From contig CP067345.1 of NCBI GenBank assembly GCA_020641055.1, positions 3,155,317-3,219,316 of the forward strand: a stretch of DNA of 64,000 nucleotides, given 5' to 3'. The DNA comes from Clostridioides sp. ES-S-0010-02 (GTDB lineage Bacteria > Bacillota > Clostridia > Peptostreptococcales > Peptostreptococcaceae). The notes under the pieces are model-generated. The model was not told the DNA's origin. It made no database searches and worked only from the letters and a program-made list of their open reading frames with translations. This document shows positions 37,049-46,037 of this stretch, piece by piece. The position numbers and the translations under genes are program-made. The first letter of the stretch is position 1, and each line of letters starts with the position of its first letter.

Positions 37049-37077
37049 AGTATAATACAATTTTTCCCAATTGTCAC
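37049..37077 (-). promoter_or_regulatory. Promoter of the SAM riboswitch-hom transcript
   Basis: On the minus strand GTGACA (37072-37077), 17 bases, then TATACT (37049-37054): five of six matches in each hexamer, about 25 bases upstream of the aptamer. Confidence 0.75.
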
Positions 37078-37117
37078 TATATTTTTTAACTTATTTCTTC
37101 TAAAATAATCTAATTAA

Positions 37118-37486
37118 TTATCTAACTGCTCTTTTAGTTGGTTTACCTTTTTTTGTAACATTGTTATTTTTTACCTTAGCTTTTGCCTGTTCATGACCTG
37201 GAAAAAGTATCTTGGGCTCATCAATATTTCTCTTGTAAATAGTAAACTTAAAACCAATAGCTTGAACAAACTCTGCTCTTAAAGCTTCACATACTGCATT
37301 AGCAGTTTCTTTAGCATCAAGACCTGCATTTTCTAGTATAGTAACCTTTACTAGTTCTCTAACTCTTAGCATATCCTCTAATTGCTCTAAAAAGCTTTCT
37401 GTAACGCCTTCCTTACCAATTTGTGTAGTAGGCTTTAAAGTATTTGCTAAAGATCTTAAATATGCTCTTTGCTTTCCTTTTAACAT
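37118..37486 (-). CDS. yhbY: YhbY/CRM-domain RNA-binding protein
   Basis: A small ribosome-assembly associated RNA-binding protein. The CRM domain covers about residues 1-95: LKGKQRAYLRSLANTLKPTTQIGKEGVT, ELVKVTILENAG and the C-terminal VQAIGFKFTIYKRN. Residues 96-122 form a basic tail (AKAKVKNNNVTKKGKPTKRAVR) that makes this protein longer than the usual 95-100 residues. It follows obgE by 29 bases at the end of the rplU-prp-rpmA-obgE cluster. Confidence 0.92.
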   Translation of the reverse strand: MLKGKQRAYLRSLANTLKPTTQIGKEGVTESFLEQLEDMLRVRELVKVTILENAGLDAKETANAVCEALRAEFVQAIGFKFTIYKRNIDEPKILFPGHEQAKAKVKNNNVTKKGKPTKRAVR

Positions 37487-37515
37487 ATTATCACCTCTAT
37501 AATTCTATATCAAAA

Positions 37516-38793
37516 TTAATTGTAAAATTCAAATTCCAATTCGTAAATTCTAACTACATCCCCATCTTCAATTCCCATCTCTCTAAGCCTATCAAATACA
37601 CCTTGACTTTCCATAGCTTTTTGGAAATATTGAAGTGATTCCATATCATCAAAATTTACAGAATACATTATTCTTCTAAGTGCCTTACCTGTAACTACAT
37701 ATAAACCATCTTCAACATCTATGTTCAATCCTTCTTCTGTTCCAATATCAAGTTCTGGTCTATACATTTCTTCTTCTGAAACTAATTCCACATCTTCTAC
37801 TTCTTTTAACATTTTAGAAACGTAGGCAATTACATCATCTATTCCTTGACGAGTTGCTGCAGACATCTTAAATACTGTATATCCTCTACCTTCTAATTCA
37901 TCCTTAAATTTTTCAAATTGGCTTTCATCTTCCAATATATCAAATTTATTTGCAACTACAACCTGAGGTCTTGTTGAAAGCTTCTCATTATATAATTTAA
38001 GTTCATCATTTATTTTGTCAAAATCCTCAATTGGGTCTCTACCTTCCAGTCCAGATATATCTACAATATGTATCAATACCTTAGTTCTCTCAACATGTCT
38101 TAAGAATTCATGACCTAATCCTATACCTTCAGAAGCACCCTCTATAATTCCAGGTATATCAGCAAGTACAAAACTATCTCCAAACTTAGTTTGAACAACA
38201 CCTAAATTTGGTGTCAATGTTGTAAAATGATAGTTTGCAATTTTGGGCTTAGCTTTGGTTACAACTGATAAAAATGTTGACTTACCTACATTTGGAAATC
38301 CTAAAAGACCTACATCTGCTATCATTTTAAGTTCAAGAGTTATCCATCTTTCTTCTCCATCTGTACCAGACTTTGCAAAAGCTGGAGCTTGTCTTACTGC
38401 ATTTGCAAAGTGTTGATTACCTTTACCACCTATACCACCTTTTGCAACTACTGCTGTATCTCCTTCTTTCTTTAAATCTGCTAGTACAAGACCTGTAGCT
38501 TCATCTCTTATTACTGTACCTGCTGGTACTTTTAATATTAAGCTTTCTCCATTTTTACCAGCCCTTTTACCTTTGCTACCGTCGCCACCGTGTTGAGCTT
38601 GATATTTTTTCTGGTATTTAAAGTCCATTAATGTTCTAAGACCTAAATCAACTTCAAATATGATGCTCGCTCCACGACCACCATCTCCACCATCTGGCCC
38701 ACCAGCTGGAACATATTTTTCTTTTCTAAATGCTACCGAACCATTTCCACCATTTCCAGCTTTTACAAATATTCTCGCTTTATCTATAAACAA
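37516..38793 (-). CDS. obgE: GTPase ObgE/CgtA
   Basis: An essential GTPase in 50S assembly and stringent signalling. About 425 residues: the glycine-rich Obg fold at the N-terminus (VKAGNGGNGSVAFRKEKYVPAGGPDGGDGG in parts, about 10-40), the G domain with GFPNVGKST, DIPGIIEGASEG, NKFD and SAATRQG, and the C-terminal OCT domain (about 345-425). I prefer a TTG start at 38793, which gives the normal family N-terminus and good spacing from AGGTG; a GTG nine bases upstream is the alternative. Confidence 0.96.
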   Translation of the reverse strand: MFIDKARIFVKAGNGGNGSVAFRKEKYVPAGGPDGGDGGRGASIIFEVDLGLRTLMDFKYQKKYQAQHGGDGSKGKRAGKNGESLILKVPAGTVIRDEATGLVLADLKKEGDTAVVAKGGIGGKGNQHFANAVRQAPAFAKSGTDGEERWITLELKMIADVGLLGFPNVGKSTFLSVVTKAKPKIANYHFTTLTPNLGVVQTKFGDSFVLADIPGIIEGASEGIGLGHEFLRHVERTKVLIHIVDISGLEGRDPIEDFDKINDELKLYNEKLSTRPQVVVANKFDILEDESQFEKFKDELEGRGYTVFKMSAATRQGIDDVIAYVSKMLKEVEDVELVSEEEMYRPELDIGTEEGLNIDVEDGLYVVTGKALRRIMYSVNFDDMESLQYFQKAMESQGVFDRLREMGIEDGDVVRIYELEFEFYN

Positions 38794-38870
38794 ATTCTTC
38801 ACCTACTTAATTAAAAACTTTTAATTAGCTTTACCAAAAATACTATTATAAATTCATCAGTATTATAAGA

Positions 38871-38896
38871 AAAAGGAGTGCATCAACACTCCTTTT
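38871..38896 (-). terminator. Terminator between rpmA and obgE
   Basis: A 10-bp stem (AAAAGGAGTG and complement) with a 6-base loop, eight bases after the rpmA stop, followed on the minus strand by TCTTATAATAC. It may reduce obgE and yhbY expression relative to the ribosomal proteins. Confidence 0.75.
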
Positions 38897-38903
38897 ATGT
38901 ATA

Positions 38904-39194
38904 TTACTCAGCTATTGCTACTGGATATATACTAACTTTTTTTCTCTTCTTGTCTTTTCTTTCGAATTTAACAGTACCATCAACTAATGCAAATAAAGTA
39001 TCATCGCTACCTTTTCCAACATTAGTTCCTGGATGTATTTTAGTTCCTCTTTGTCTAACTATTATACTTCCAGCAGTTACTAATTGCCCATCGAATCTCT
39101 TAACACCTAATCTTTTAGATATAGAATCTCTACCATTTTTAGAAGAACCTACCCCTTTTTTAGATGCTAATAATTGTAAATTCATGTTTAACAT
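38904..39194 (-). CDS. rpmA: 50S ribosomal protein L27 with Prp-cleaved N-terminal extension
   Basis: A 96-residue L27. The N-terminus [24 protein letters not shown] carries the Firmicutes extension that the protease Prp removes so that the mature N-terminus can reach the peptidyl transferase centre. The site here reads LQLLA-SKKG, whereas the described consensus is LQFFA-HKKG. GGRQ-type body: [32 protein letters not shown] precedes the ATG. It lies 13 bases downstream of prp. Confidence 0.96.
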   Translation of the reverse strand: MLNMNLQLLASKKGVGSSKNGRDSISKRLGVKRFDGQLVTAGSIIVRQRGTKIHPGTNVGKGSDDTLFALVDGTVKFERKDKKRKKVSIYPVAIAE

Positions 39195-39207
39195 ATGGAG
39201 TCACCCC

Positions 39208-39525
39208 CTACTTTTTTAAAATTTTTATATTTTTTGGGTATTCCCGTTTAATTTCTTCAACCGCTAATTGAAAGTGATTTAGTAATAACTGTGCATCTTT
39301 TAGATATGCATCTTTAACTATACATTCTATATGCCCTTCTTCTCCTACTACCTTTTCAAATTCAATCTTTTGTAACTTGTCTAAAGAGTTTATAACTGCA
39401 ATAGCATTAGACGTAACTGCAGAACAAACTATATCATAGCCTATTTCAGCAAAATCAGCATGTCCCTTTAAACAAAAACCTTGTAACAAGAAATCATCAT
39501 TATAATAATATTTAACCTTTATCAT
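39208..39525 (-). CDS. prp: Ribosomal-processing cysteine protease Prp
   Basis: Prp cleaves the N-terminal extension of L27. The 105-residue protein has the catalytic His in LKGHADFAE and the catalytic Cys in GYDIVCSAVTSNAIAVINSL. The gene sits between rplU and rpmA, the conserved order in Firmicutes. The ribosome binding site is weak. Confidence 0.94.
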   Translation of the reverse strand: MIKVKYYYNDDFLLQGFCLKGHADFAEIGYDIVCSAVTSNAIAVINSLDKLQKIEFEKVVGEEGHIECIVKDAYLKDAQLLLNHFQLAVEEIKREYPKNIKILKK

Positions 39526-39539
39526 AACTAGTCCAATAA

Positions 39540-39851
39540 TTAAGCGTTGATTTTCTCTACAACTATCTTAGTATATGATTGACGATGTCCTTGTTTTCTT
39601 CTGTAATCTTTTTTTGCTTTATACTTGAAAACTATAACTTTCTTAGCTTTACCTTGTTCAACAACTTTTGCTTGAACAGATGCTCCTTCTACTACTGGAG
39701 AACCTAATTTTAATTCTCCATCTTTAGAGCAAGCTAATACTTCGTTTAAAGTAACAACATCACCTGCGTTAGCTTCTAACTTTTCAACGAATAATACATC
39801 ACCTTCAGAAACTTTATATTGCTTTCCACCAGTCTTTACTATAGCGTACAT
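39540..39851 (-). CDS. rplU: 50S ribosomal protein L21
   Basis: A 103-residue L21: [19 protein letters not shown] at the start and [19 protein letters not shown] at the end, both diagnostic. The ATG at 39851 has GGAGG nine bases upstream; the GTG nine bases earlier would overlap that site. A structured leader (39862-39935) precedes it. Confidence 0.97.
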   Translation of the reverse strand: MYAIVKTGGKQYKVSEGDVLFVEKLEANAGDVVTLNEVLACSKDGELKLGSPVVEGASVQAKVVEQGKAKKVIVFKYKAKKDYRRKQGHRQSYTKIVVEKINA

Positions 39852-39861
39852 TAAATACACC

Positions 39862-39935
39862 TCCTCGGTCTCAAACTCGCCAGTACAAGGTACTTCATTA
39901 GAAGATTTAGACCTTTACTGTGCGGCATTACAATT
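39862..39935 (-). ncRNA. L21 leader (autoregulatory 5-prime UTR structure)
   Basis: The minus strand between rng and rplU can fold as a nested stem: CAGTA/TACTG (39916-39920 with 39881-39885), AAGGT/ACCTT (39911-39915 with 39887-39891) and CTTC/GAAG (39901-39904 with 39893-39896). GGTCT in the upper part can alternatively pair with AGACC just before the Shine-Dalgarno. Position and shape fit the L21 leader family; ligand would be L21 itself (inference). Confidence 0.7.
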
Positions 39936-39951
39936 ATTAATTATAAAATAT

Positions 39952-41373
39952 TTACATTTTATTGTCAACTATTTTATCAAAAATAACATTTGTTTTGTTG
40001 TGTTTTAATGCGCAGTTTGCGTTTAAAGAAATTTTCATATTATATTTTTCACCAATTTTATCAATTATATCCATATAATCTTCTTTTATTTGTTTAAAAA
40101 CAAAATCATTGAATTCTATTATTACGTTTTTATAAACTGTATGCTCACTTATTCTCATAATTTCTTTTTCGACACTATCCACTATATGATGTATAGATTT
40201 TATAGTTTTCGTTCCATCACAGCATGGGCAAGCCATTAAATAATACTTATCAATAGACTCTTTTTCTCTTCGTCTTGCAACTTCTACTAAGCCAAGTTTT
40301 GTCATTCCTAACACTTCAGCTTTTCTCTTATCTTTACTAAACTCTTCCTCTAGTATGTGTAATACCTCATTTTGATATTTCTTTTTATACATATCAATAA
40401 AATCAATTATTATTATTCCAGCTATATCTCTAATTCTAAGCTGTCTCACAATTTCCTTTGCAGCTTCAATATTTGTTTTATAAACAGTCTCATCAAGTTT
40501 ACCAGTTCCAACAAACTTACCTGTATTTACATCTATAACAGTAAGAGCTTCTGTTTTTTCTATTATTAAATAACCACCACTCTTTAACCATACTTTTTCA
40601 TTTAATAATTTTTCTATTTGAGATTCTATTCTATATAAATCAAATACATCTTTATTTTCTTCAAGGTATAATTTATCAATATAATCATTATTTATAAGCT
40701 TCAAAATAGGTTTTAATTCATGATATTTATCATAATTATTGATAATTATAGACTCAATCTCATCATTTACATTATCTTTTACATATTTAGTTGCAAAATC
40801 TAAGGACTTATATAATAGCTTTGGTCCCATACCAAGTTTATATTCTTTTAAAATATTATCATACTTTAATTTTAACTCTTCTATATCTTTTTTTATTTCA
40901 TCATGAGTACAGCCTTGAGCTTCAGTTCTTATTATTAATCCCAAGTTTTCTTTATTCACTGCTTTTGTGATTTTTTTTAATCTAAATCTTTCTCTTTCAT
41001 CAGTAATCTTATTTGATATAGTAGTTCTGTCGTTGGAAGGTATATAGACAATATACCTTCCAGATATACTAATTTCAGTATTTAATTTTGCACCCTTAGT
41101 ACCAATTTCTTCTTTATTTACTTGAACCAAAATCTCTTGACCAGATTTTATGGTACTTTCTTTTTTTAACTGTAAATAAGCAAGTTTCTTAAATCCAATA
41201 TCTACAAAACATGCTTCTATTCCTGGTATAACTTTTTTTACAATTCCACGATATATATTGGATACAGTTTTTTTATTTAAGTTATCTTCAACAAAAAGTT
41301 CTACTAACTTTCCATCTTCAAGCACTGCTGTTTTCTGAGACCCTATTAAGGACTCAATAACTATCTTCTTCAC
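39952..41373 (-). CDS. rng: Ribonuclease G/E family endoribonuclease
   Basis: A 473-residue RNase E/G catalytic unit without the long RNase E tail. It has an S1-like N-terminus (VSNIYRGIVKKVIPGIEACFVDIGFKKLAYL in parts), the catalytic Asp residues in LTVIDVNTGKFVG and GIIIIDFIDMYKK, and the zinc-link CPCCDG. Such enzymes process rRNA and mRNA. A GTG at 41373 is preferred (AGAGGTG upstream); a GTG 15 bases earlier, five bases after the previous stop, is possible. It lies upstream of the L21 leader in the conserved order TIGR03960-TIGR03936-rng-rplU. Confidence 0.93.
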   Translation of the reverse strand: MKKIVIESLIGSQKTAVLEDGKLVELFVEDNLNKKTVSNIYRGIVKKVIPGIEACFVDIGFKKLAYLQLKKESTIKSGQEILVQVNKEEIGTKGAKLNTEISISGRYIVYIPSNDRTTISNKITDERERFRLKKITKAVNKENLGLIIRTEAQGCTHDEIKKDIEELKLKYDNILKEYKLGMGPKLLYKSLDFATKYVKDNVNDEIESIIINNYDKYHELKPILKLINNDYIDKLYLEENKDVFDLYRIESQIEKLLNEKVWLKSGGYLIIEKTEALTVIDVNTGKFVGTGKLDETVYKTNIEAAKEIVRQLRIRDIAGIIIIDFIDMYKKKYQNEVLHILEEEFSKDKRKAEVLGMTKLGLVEVARRREKESIDKYYLMACPCCDGTKTIKSIHHIVDSVEKEIMRISEHTVYKNVIIEFNDFVFKQIKEDYMDIIDKIGEKYNMKISLNANCALKHNKTNVIFDKIVDNKM

Positions 41374-41392
41374 AACTTCACCTCTCACGAAC

Positions 41393-42091
41393 TTACATAG
41401 GAGTCACTAATTCCCCATCTTCTAATACATATAAATCTCTTCTCAATATATCAACTTCTAATGGGTCAATATCCAGTTCAAACATCTCTAACATTTTAGG
41501 AATAAGTATATTAGTATTTAAATTAGTTTTTGAACCTGTAGCTATAGTAGCAGTAAGAGTAATATGCTCATCTTCTAAATTTAAAACATCAAAAGTTCTT
41601 ATCATGGGCCTTATATCAACTTCAACCAATTTTCCTTTTTTATTCTTTTTTGTTATGATTATCTCTTTATTATTCATAAAGTCAATTACTTTTCTTTTTA
41701 CAAACTCTTTAGTCAAAGACCTTTTTAAATCTATATTAAACAGATACTCTCCATAATCTATTACGGAAGAAAGAGAAGGTGTCTGTCTATCAATTTCCTT
41801 TGCTTTAATAAATTCTATCCCCTCTGGAAGCTGAACTGACACTTTATCTAAAAACTCATCTACCAATAAATCATCTTCTATCTCAATATCCACATACTCG
41901 CCTTGGCTTTCTGTCCCTAATGCTAAAGCATTACCATAACTCATCTTAGGATGAGGGTTAAATCCTTGAGAATGTGATAAATTTATTTCAGCTCTCCTAA
42001 ATGCTCTTTGTAATAATCTTTGAAGGTCAAGATGTGATATATATATCATATCACCTTCTTTTTTAAATTTGACTCTAATTATTTTACTCAT
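41393..42091 (-). CDS. TIGR03936 family radical SAM-linked protein (DUF2344)
   Basis: A 232-residue protein with IRVKFKKEGDMIYISHLDLQRLLQRAFRRA and LSHSQGFNPHPKMSYGNALALG, the hallmarks of the DUF2344 family, always linked to a partner radical SAM protein. In some actinobacteria the two are fused. The function is unknown; an rRNA or tRNA modification is a common guess. It starts one base after the stop of the radical SAM gene, so the two are co-translated. Confidence 0.92.
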   Translation of the reverse strand: MSKIIRVKFKKEGDMIYISHLDLQRLLQRAFRRAEINLSHSQGFNPHPKMSYGNALALGTESQGEYVDIEIEDDLLVDEFLDKVSVQLPEGIEFIKAKEIDRQTPSLSSVIDYGEYLFNIDLKRSLTKEFVKRKVIDFMNNKEIIITKKNKKGKLVEVDIRPMIRTFDVLNLEDEHITLTATIATGSKTNLNTNILIPKMLEMFELDIDPLEVDILRRDLYVLEDGELVTPM

Positions 42092-42092
42092 A

Positions 42093-43937
42093 TTAACAAA
42101 GCCCCCTTCCTATATCATGTATATTTATTCCACAACCATTACAATTATGTCTGCAATCAGAAGTGATTTTTTCTTTTTTAGCATTTTCATCTTCTCTAAT
42201 CAAGAATTTTTTACTTACACCTACATCTATATGGTCCCAAGGGAATACCTCTTCATATCCTCTATTTCTATGTGCATAGAAGTCTATAGAAAGATTGTTT
42301 TTTTCCATAGCTTCCTTCCATATATCTAAACTGAAGTGTTCTGCCCAGCCATCAAATTTTGCACCTAATTTAAATGCATCATATATAACTTTTCCTATCT
42401 TTCTATCTCCTCTAGCTACTACAGCTTCCATCAAGCTAGTCTTTGAATCATGATAGTTATATTTTATATTGTTATTTCTCAATTTATTGACTAAATGTCT
42501 TTGCTTATCAACTACTTCCTCTGTTGTATCTTGACCATGCCATTGGAACGGTGTAAATGGTTTTGGTACAAATGTAGATGTACTTACTGTAACACTAAAA
42601 CTTCTTTTTAGCTTACCTCCATTTACTTTTCTATAAATATCAATAACTTTATAAGCTAATTTGGCTATTCCATCCAAATCATCATAAGTTTCAGTTGGCA
42701 AACCAATCATAAAGTATAGTTTAACACTATTCCATCCCATTTCGAAAGCTCTTTCTGTTGCATTTTCTAAGTCTTCTTCTGTAACACCTTTATTTATAAC
42801 GTCTCTAAGTCTCTGAGTTCCTGCCTCTGGAGCAAAAGTAAGTCCAGATTTTCTTACTTGTTGTATTTTATCAGCAATCTCCATTGAGAAATTGTCTAGT
42901 CTAAGCGATGGAAGTGAAATTCCTATATTATTAGATGCATATTCATCTACTAAATAATCAGTAAGCTCAGACAACTTACTATAGTCACTTGTACTAAGTG
43001 ATGATAATGATATTTCATCATATCCAGTATTCTTAACTAATTTGTCAAGTATCTCTTTAAGTCTTTCAACACTCTTTTCTCTTATTGGTCTGTATATCAT
43101 ACCAGCTTGACAAAATCTGCATCCTCTTGTACAGCCTCTAAACAATTCTAACACTATTCTATCATGAACAGTATCTATATAAGGTACTATTAATTTTTCT
43201 GGATAATCTACAGTTTCAACATTTTTTATTATCCTCTTAGTAGGACTCTTAGTAACCCCTTCTCTATTAGGAGTTACACTTTGAACTGTACCATCTTCAT
43301 TGTATTTAACATCATAAAAACTTGGTATGTATACTCCTTCTATACTTGATATTCTGTATAAAAAATCACCTCTAGTTGTTTTATTTTTCTTCCACTCTTT
43401 ATACTCATTTACTACTTCTAAGTTAACTTCTTCACCTTCACCTAATATTACTATATCTACAAAATCTGCTAAAGGTTCCGAATTATAAGCACAAGGACCT
43501 CCAACCATTATAAATGGGTCTTCCAATTTTCTTTCTTCTTTTAATATTGGTATATTGGCTAAATCTAATATATTTAAGATATTAGTGTATGAAAGTTCAT
43601 ATTGAAGTGTAAAAGTAACAAAATCAAAGTTTGTTATAGGCTCTCTTGACTCTAATGCAAATAATGGTATATTTTTTTCTCTCATTATATTTTCCATGTC
43701 AACAGCAGGAGAATATACTCTCTCACAAAATACATCTTCATCTTTGTTTATTACATCGTATAATATATGACTTCCTAAGTGACTCATCCCAACTTCATAC
43801 AGGTCTGGAAAACAATGTGCATATCTTATCAATTCACTATTGCTAGTATCTTTATGAATTGAATTTATTTCATTCCCAAGATATCTAGCAGGCTTTTCTA
43901 CTTTTTTTAAGATTTTTTTCAAGTCTACTTTATTCAT
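42093..43937 (-). CDS. TIGR03960 family B12-binding/radical SAM protein
   Basis: A 614-residue protein with an N-terminal cobalamin-binding-like Rossmann region (about 20-190, with PDLYEVGMSHLGSHILYDVI), the radical SAM CxxxCxxC cluster in FRGCTRGCRFCQAGMIYRP (near residue 270) and later TFAPEAGTQRLRDVINKG. The C-terminus has an additional Cys set (CRHNCNGCGINIHD), possibly an auxiliary cluster. The reaction is unknown. A consensus promoter lies just upstream, and the gene heads the radical SAM-DUF2344-rng cluster. Confidence 0.92.
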   Translation of the reverse strand: MNKVDLKKILKKVEKPARYLGNEINSIHKDTSNSELIRYAHCFPDLYEVGMSHLGSHILYDVINKDEDVFCERVYSPAVDMENIMREKNIPLFALESREPITNFDFVTFTLQYELSYTNILNILDLANIPILKEERKLEDPFIMVGGPCAYNSEPLADFVDIVILGEGEEVNLEVVNEYKEWKKNKTTRGDFLYRISSIEGVYIPSFYDVKYNEDGTVQSVTPNREGVTKSPTKRIIKNVETVDYPEKLIVPYIDTVHDRIVLELFRGCTRGCRFCQAGMIYRPIREKSVERLKEILDKLVKNTGYDEISLSSLSTSDYSKLSELTDYLVDEYASNNIGISLPSLRLDNFSMEIADKIQQVRKSGLTFAPEAGTQRLRDVINKGVTEEDLENATERAFEMGWNSVKLYFMIGLPTETYDDLDGIAKLAYKVIDIYRKVNGGKLKRSFSVTVSTSTFVPKPFTPFQWHGQDTTEEVVDKQRHLVNKLRNNNIKYNYHDSKTSLMEAVVARGDRKIGKVIYDAFKLGAKFDGWAEHFSLDIWKEAMEKNNLSIDFYAHRNRGYEEVFPWDHIDVGVSKKFLIREDENAKKEKITSDCRHNCNGCGINIHDIGRGLC

Positions 43938-43991
43938 TTATTAAAATTCCTCCAAACAAGTTCTTTATTTTTATTCTTATTTATAAGTAAT

Positions 43992-44020
43992 ATTATACAC
44001 GATAAAATATTTTCTATCAA
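43992..44020 (-). promoter_or_regulatory. Promoter of the radical SAM-rng cluster
   Basis: On the minus strand TTGATA (44015-44020), 17 bases, then TATAAT (43992-43997), about 55 bases upstream of the ATG. The rest of the 307-base divergent gap to fdpA is AT-rich with no further structure I can support; a TATAAT at 44216-44221 may serve fdpA but its -35 is weak. Confidence 0.75.
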
Positions 44021-44244
44021 AAATATAACTAAAATATTGAATTTAAAATCTATATTATTCACAAAATAGTATATCTAAAAATATTTTATATTAAATTTTT
44101 ATTAAAATACAGATTTTTTACCAAATATGATATATTATAAACATAAAACTATGTTTTTGATGACTTATAATGACATCTTTTGTTTCACTGACCTCAAAAT
44201 GGGGTATGTTATTTATATAATGATAATTTTTAGGAGGGTTAAAA

Positions 44245-45438
44245 ATGAGTAAAGTTTTCGAAGTAAAAAAAGATATCTACTTTACTGGCGTAGTAGATGA
44301 AGGTTTAAAAGTATTCGACATAATAATGGAAACAGAGTTTGGGACAACTTATAATTCTTACTTAATAAAGGACGAAAAAACGGTTTTATTTGATACAGTA
44401 AAAGCAAATTTTAAGGATGAATTTTTAAGTAATTTATCAGAAGTTACTGATATAGCTAAAATTGACTATGTTGTAGTCCATCACACAGAGCCAGACCATG
44501 CTGGTAGTTTAAAATACTTATTAGATTTAAATCCTAATATAGAAGTTTATTGTACTAAAGCTGCTAAATTATACTTAGATGGTCAAATAAATAGACCTTT
44601 TAATTGTCATGTAATAAAAGATGGTGAAGTTTTAAATATCGGTAAGAGAAATCTTAAATTTATAACTGCTCCATTCTTACATTGGGTTGATACAATGTTT
44701 ACTTACATTGAAGAGGACAAGACTCTTTTAACTTGTGACGCATTTGGTTGTCATTTTGCAAGTGTTGATTCAGAAGTAGTAAACAGTGAAGATTATCTAA
44801 AATCAGCTAAACATTACTATGATTGCATAGTTAAGCCATTTGCTAAGCACGTGTTGAGTGCTGTAGACAAGGTTGTAGGGCTAAACTTAGAATTTGATAC
44901 TATATTAACTTCTCATGGTCCAATGCTTACTAAAGACCCAATGGCTGCTGTAAAGAGATATGTTGAGTGGTCTACAGAAGCTATTAATACAACTAATCAA
45001 AATCAAGTTTCTATATTCTACTTATCAGCTTATAGCAATACTTTAGAAATGGCTAAAAAGATAAAAGAGGGACTTGATAAAGAAGGTGCAAAAGCTGAAT
45101 TATATGATTTAGAAAATATGACATTAACAGAAATGCATGATACATTAGTAGTATCAAAAGTAATACTATTAGGTTCTCCAACTATAAATAAAACAATGGT
45201 TAAACCTATGTGGGATTTATTCTCTGTTATAGACCCAATGGCTAACCAAGGTAAGATAGCAGGAGTATTTGGTTCATTTGGTTGGAGTGGTGAAGGTATA
45301 ACTATGGCTGAAACTTTACTTAAAGCTATGACATTCAAAATGCCTGTAGAATCTCTTAAGAAAAAATTCTTCCCTAGTGAGGAAACATTAAAAGAATGTA
45401 TGGAGTTTGGTGCAGAATTTGCAAAATTAGTTAAATAG
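44245..45438 (+). CDS. fdpA: Flavodiiron protein (A-type flavoprotein, FprA/FdpA)
   Basis: Flavodiiron proteins reduce O2 to water or NO to N2O in anaerobes. The 397-residue protein has a metallo-beta-lactamase-like domain with the diiron ligands His80-x-Glu82-x-Asp84-His85 (HHTEPDHAGS), His in FLHWVDTM, Asp in LTCDAFGCHFA and His in TSHGPMLT, and a flavodoxin domain (about 255-397) with FYLSAYSNTLEMAKKI for FMN phosphate binding. There is no rubredoxin or reductase extension. It matches the stand-alone FDP of C. difficile (CD1157, from memory). AGGAGGG precedes the ATG. Confidence 0.95.
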   Translation: MSKVFEVKKDIYFTGVVDEGLKVFDIIMETEFGTTYNSYLIKDEKTVLFDTVKANFKDEFLSNLSEVTDIAKIDYVVVHHTEPDHAGSLKYLLDLNPNIEVYCTKAAKLYLDGQINRPFNCHVIKDGEVLNIGKRNLKFITAPFLHWVDTMFTYIEEDKTLLTCDAFGCHFASVDSEVVNSEDYLKSAKHYYDCIVKPFAKHVLSAVDKVVGLNLEFDTILTSHGPMLTKDPMAAVKRYVEWSTEAINTTNQNQVSIFYLSAYSNTLEMAKKIKEGLDKEGAKAELYDLENMTLTEMHDTLVVSKVILLGSPTINKTMVKPMWDLFSVIDPMANQGKIAGVFGSFGWSGEGITMAETLLKAMTFKMPVESLKKKFFPSEETLKECMEFGAEFAKLVK

Positions 45439-45490
45439 TTATTTTTATTTAAATGACATATATCTATATTCCATCATTTAAATTATATAA

Positions 45491-45512
45491 AAAAACTCAC
45501 ATTAGAGTTTTT
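45491..45512 (+). terminator. Terminator downstream of fdpA
   Basis: An 8-bp stem (AAAAACTC / GAGTTTTT) with a 6-base loop and a U-tract on the plus strand, 53 bases after the fdpA stop. Confidence 0.7.
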
Positions 45513-45534
45513 ATCTTATAGAACAAATTAAAAT

Positions 45535-45557
45535 GAGGTAGCTATTTTAGCTACCTC
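45535..45557. terminator. Bidirectional terminator between fdpA and mgsA
   Basis: A 10-bp stem (GAGGTAGCTA and complement) with a 3-base loop lies between convergent genes, followed by TTAATTTT on the plus strand and ATTTTAATTTG on the minus strand. Confidence 0.85.
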
Positions 45558-45583
45558 TTAATTTTATATATTATTTACTTTTA

Positions 45584-45997
45584 TTAAACACGTTGACTTT
45601 TGCTCTTCCTAACTTCTCTCCATGATAGTTCTCCCCTATCAAGAGCTTTTATAAATATTTCTGCAGAAGCTAGATTTGTAGCTATTGGAACATGGTACAC
45701 ATCACAAAGTCTTATCAAAGCTTGTATATCTGTCTCATGAGGTTGAGATGTAAGTGGGTCTCTTAAAAAGATAACTAAATCTATTTCTTGTGTTACGATT
45801 AAAGAACCTATTTGCTGGTCTCCACCTAAAGGTCCAGATGCCAATCTAGTAATCTTTAATTCAGTTTCATCCATTATTCTTTTTCCTGTAGTTCCAGTTG
45901 CATATAGTCCATATTTTTTTAAAATTGATTCATAACCTATACAAAATCCTACTATGGTATTTTTCATTTGGTCATGTGCTACTAATGCTATATTCAT
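45584..45997 (-). CDS. mgsA: Methylglyoxal synthase
   Basis: MgsA converts dihydroxyacetone phosphate to methylglyoxal, a bypass of glycolysis under phosphate limitation or sugar excess. The 137-residue protein shows [13 protein letters not shown], the phosphate-binding TGTTG loop and the catalytic Asp in [12 protein letters not shown], then [18 protein letters not shown]. The ATG at 45997 matches the family N-terminus; TTG codons upstream lie within the Shine-Dalgarno. It follows rodA by about 40 bases. Confidence 0.96.
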   Translation of the reverse strand: MNIALVAHDQMKNTIVGFCIGYESILKKYGLYATGTTGKRIMDETELKITRLASGPLGGDQQIGSLIVTQEIDLVIFLRDPLTSQPHETDIQALIRLCDVYHVPIATNLASAEIFIKALDRGELSWREVRKSKSQRV

Positions 45998-46037
45998 TAT
46001 ACTCAATCTCCTCAATTTATGTTTAGAACTCTTACAC

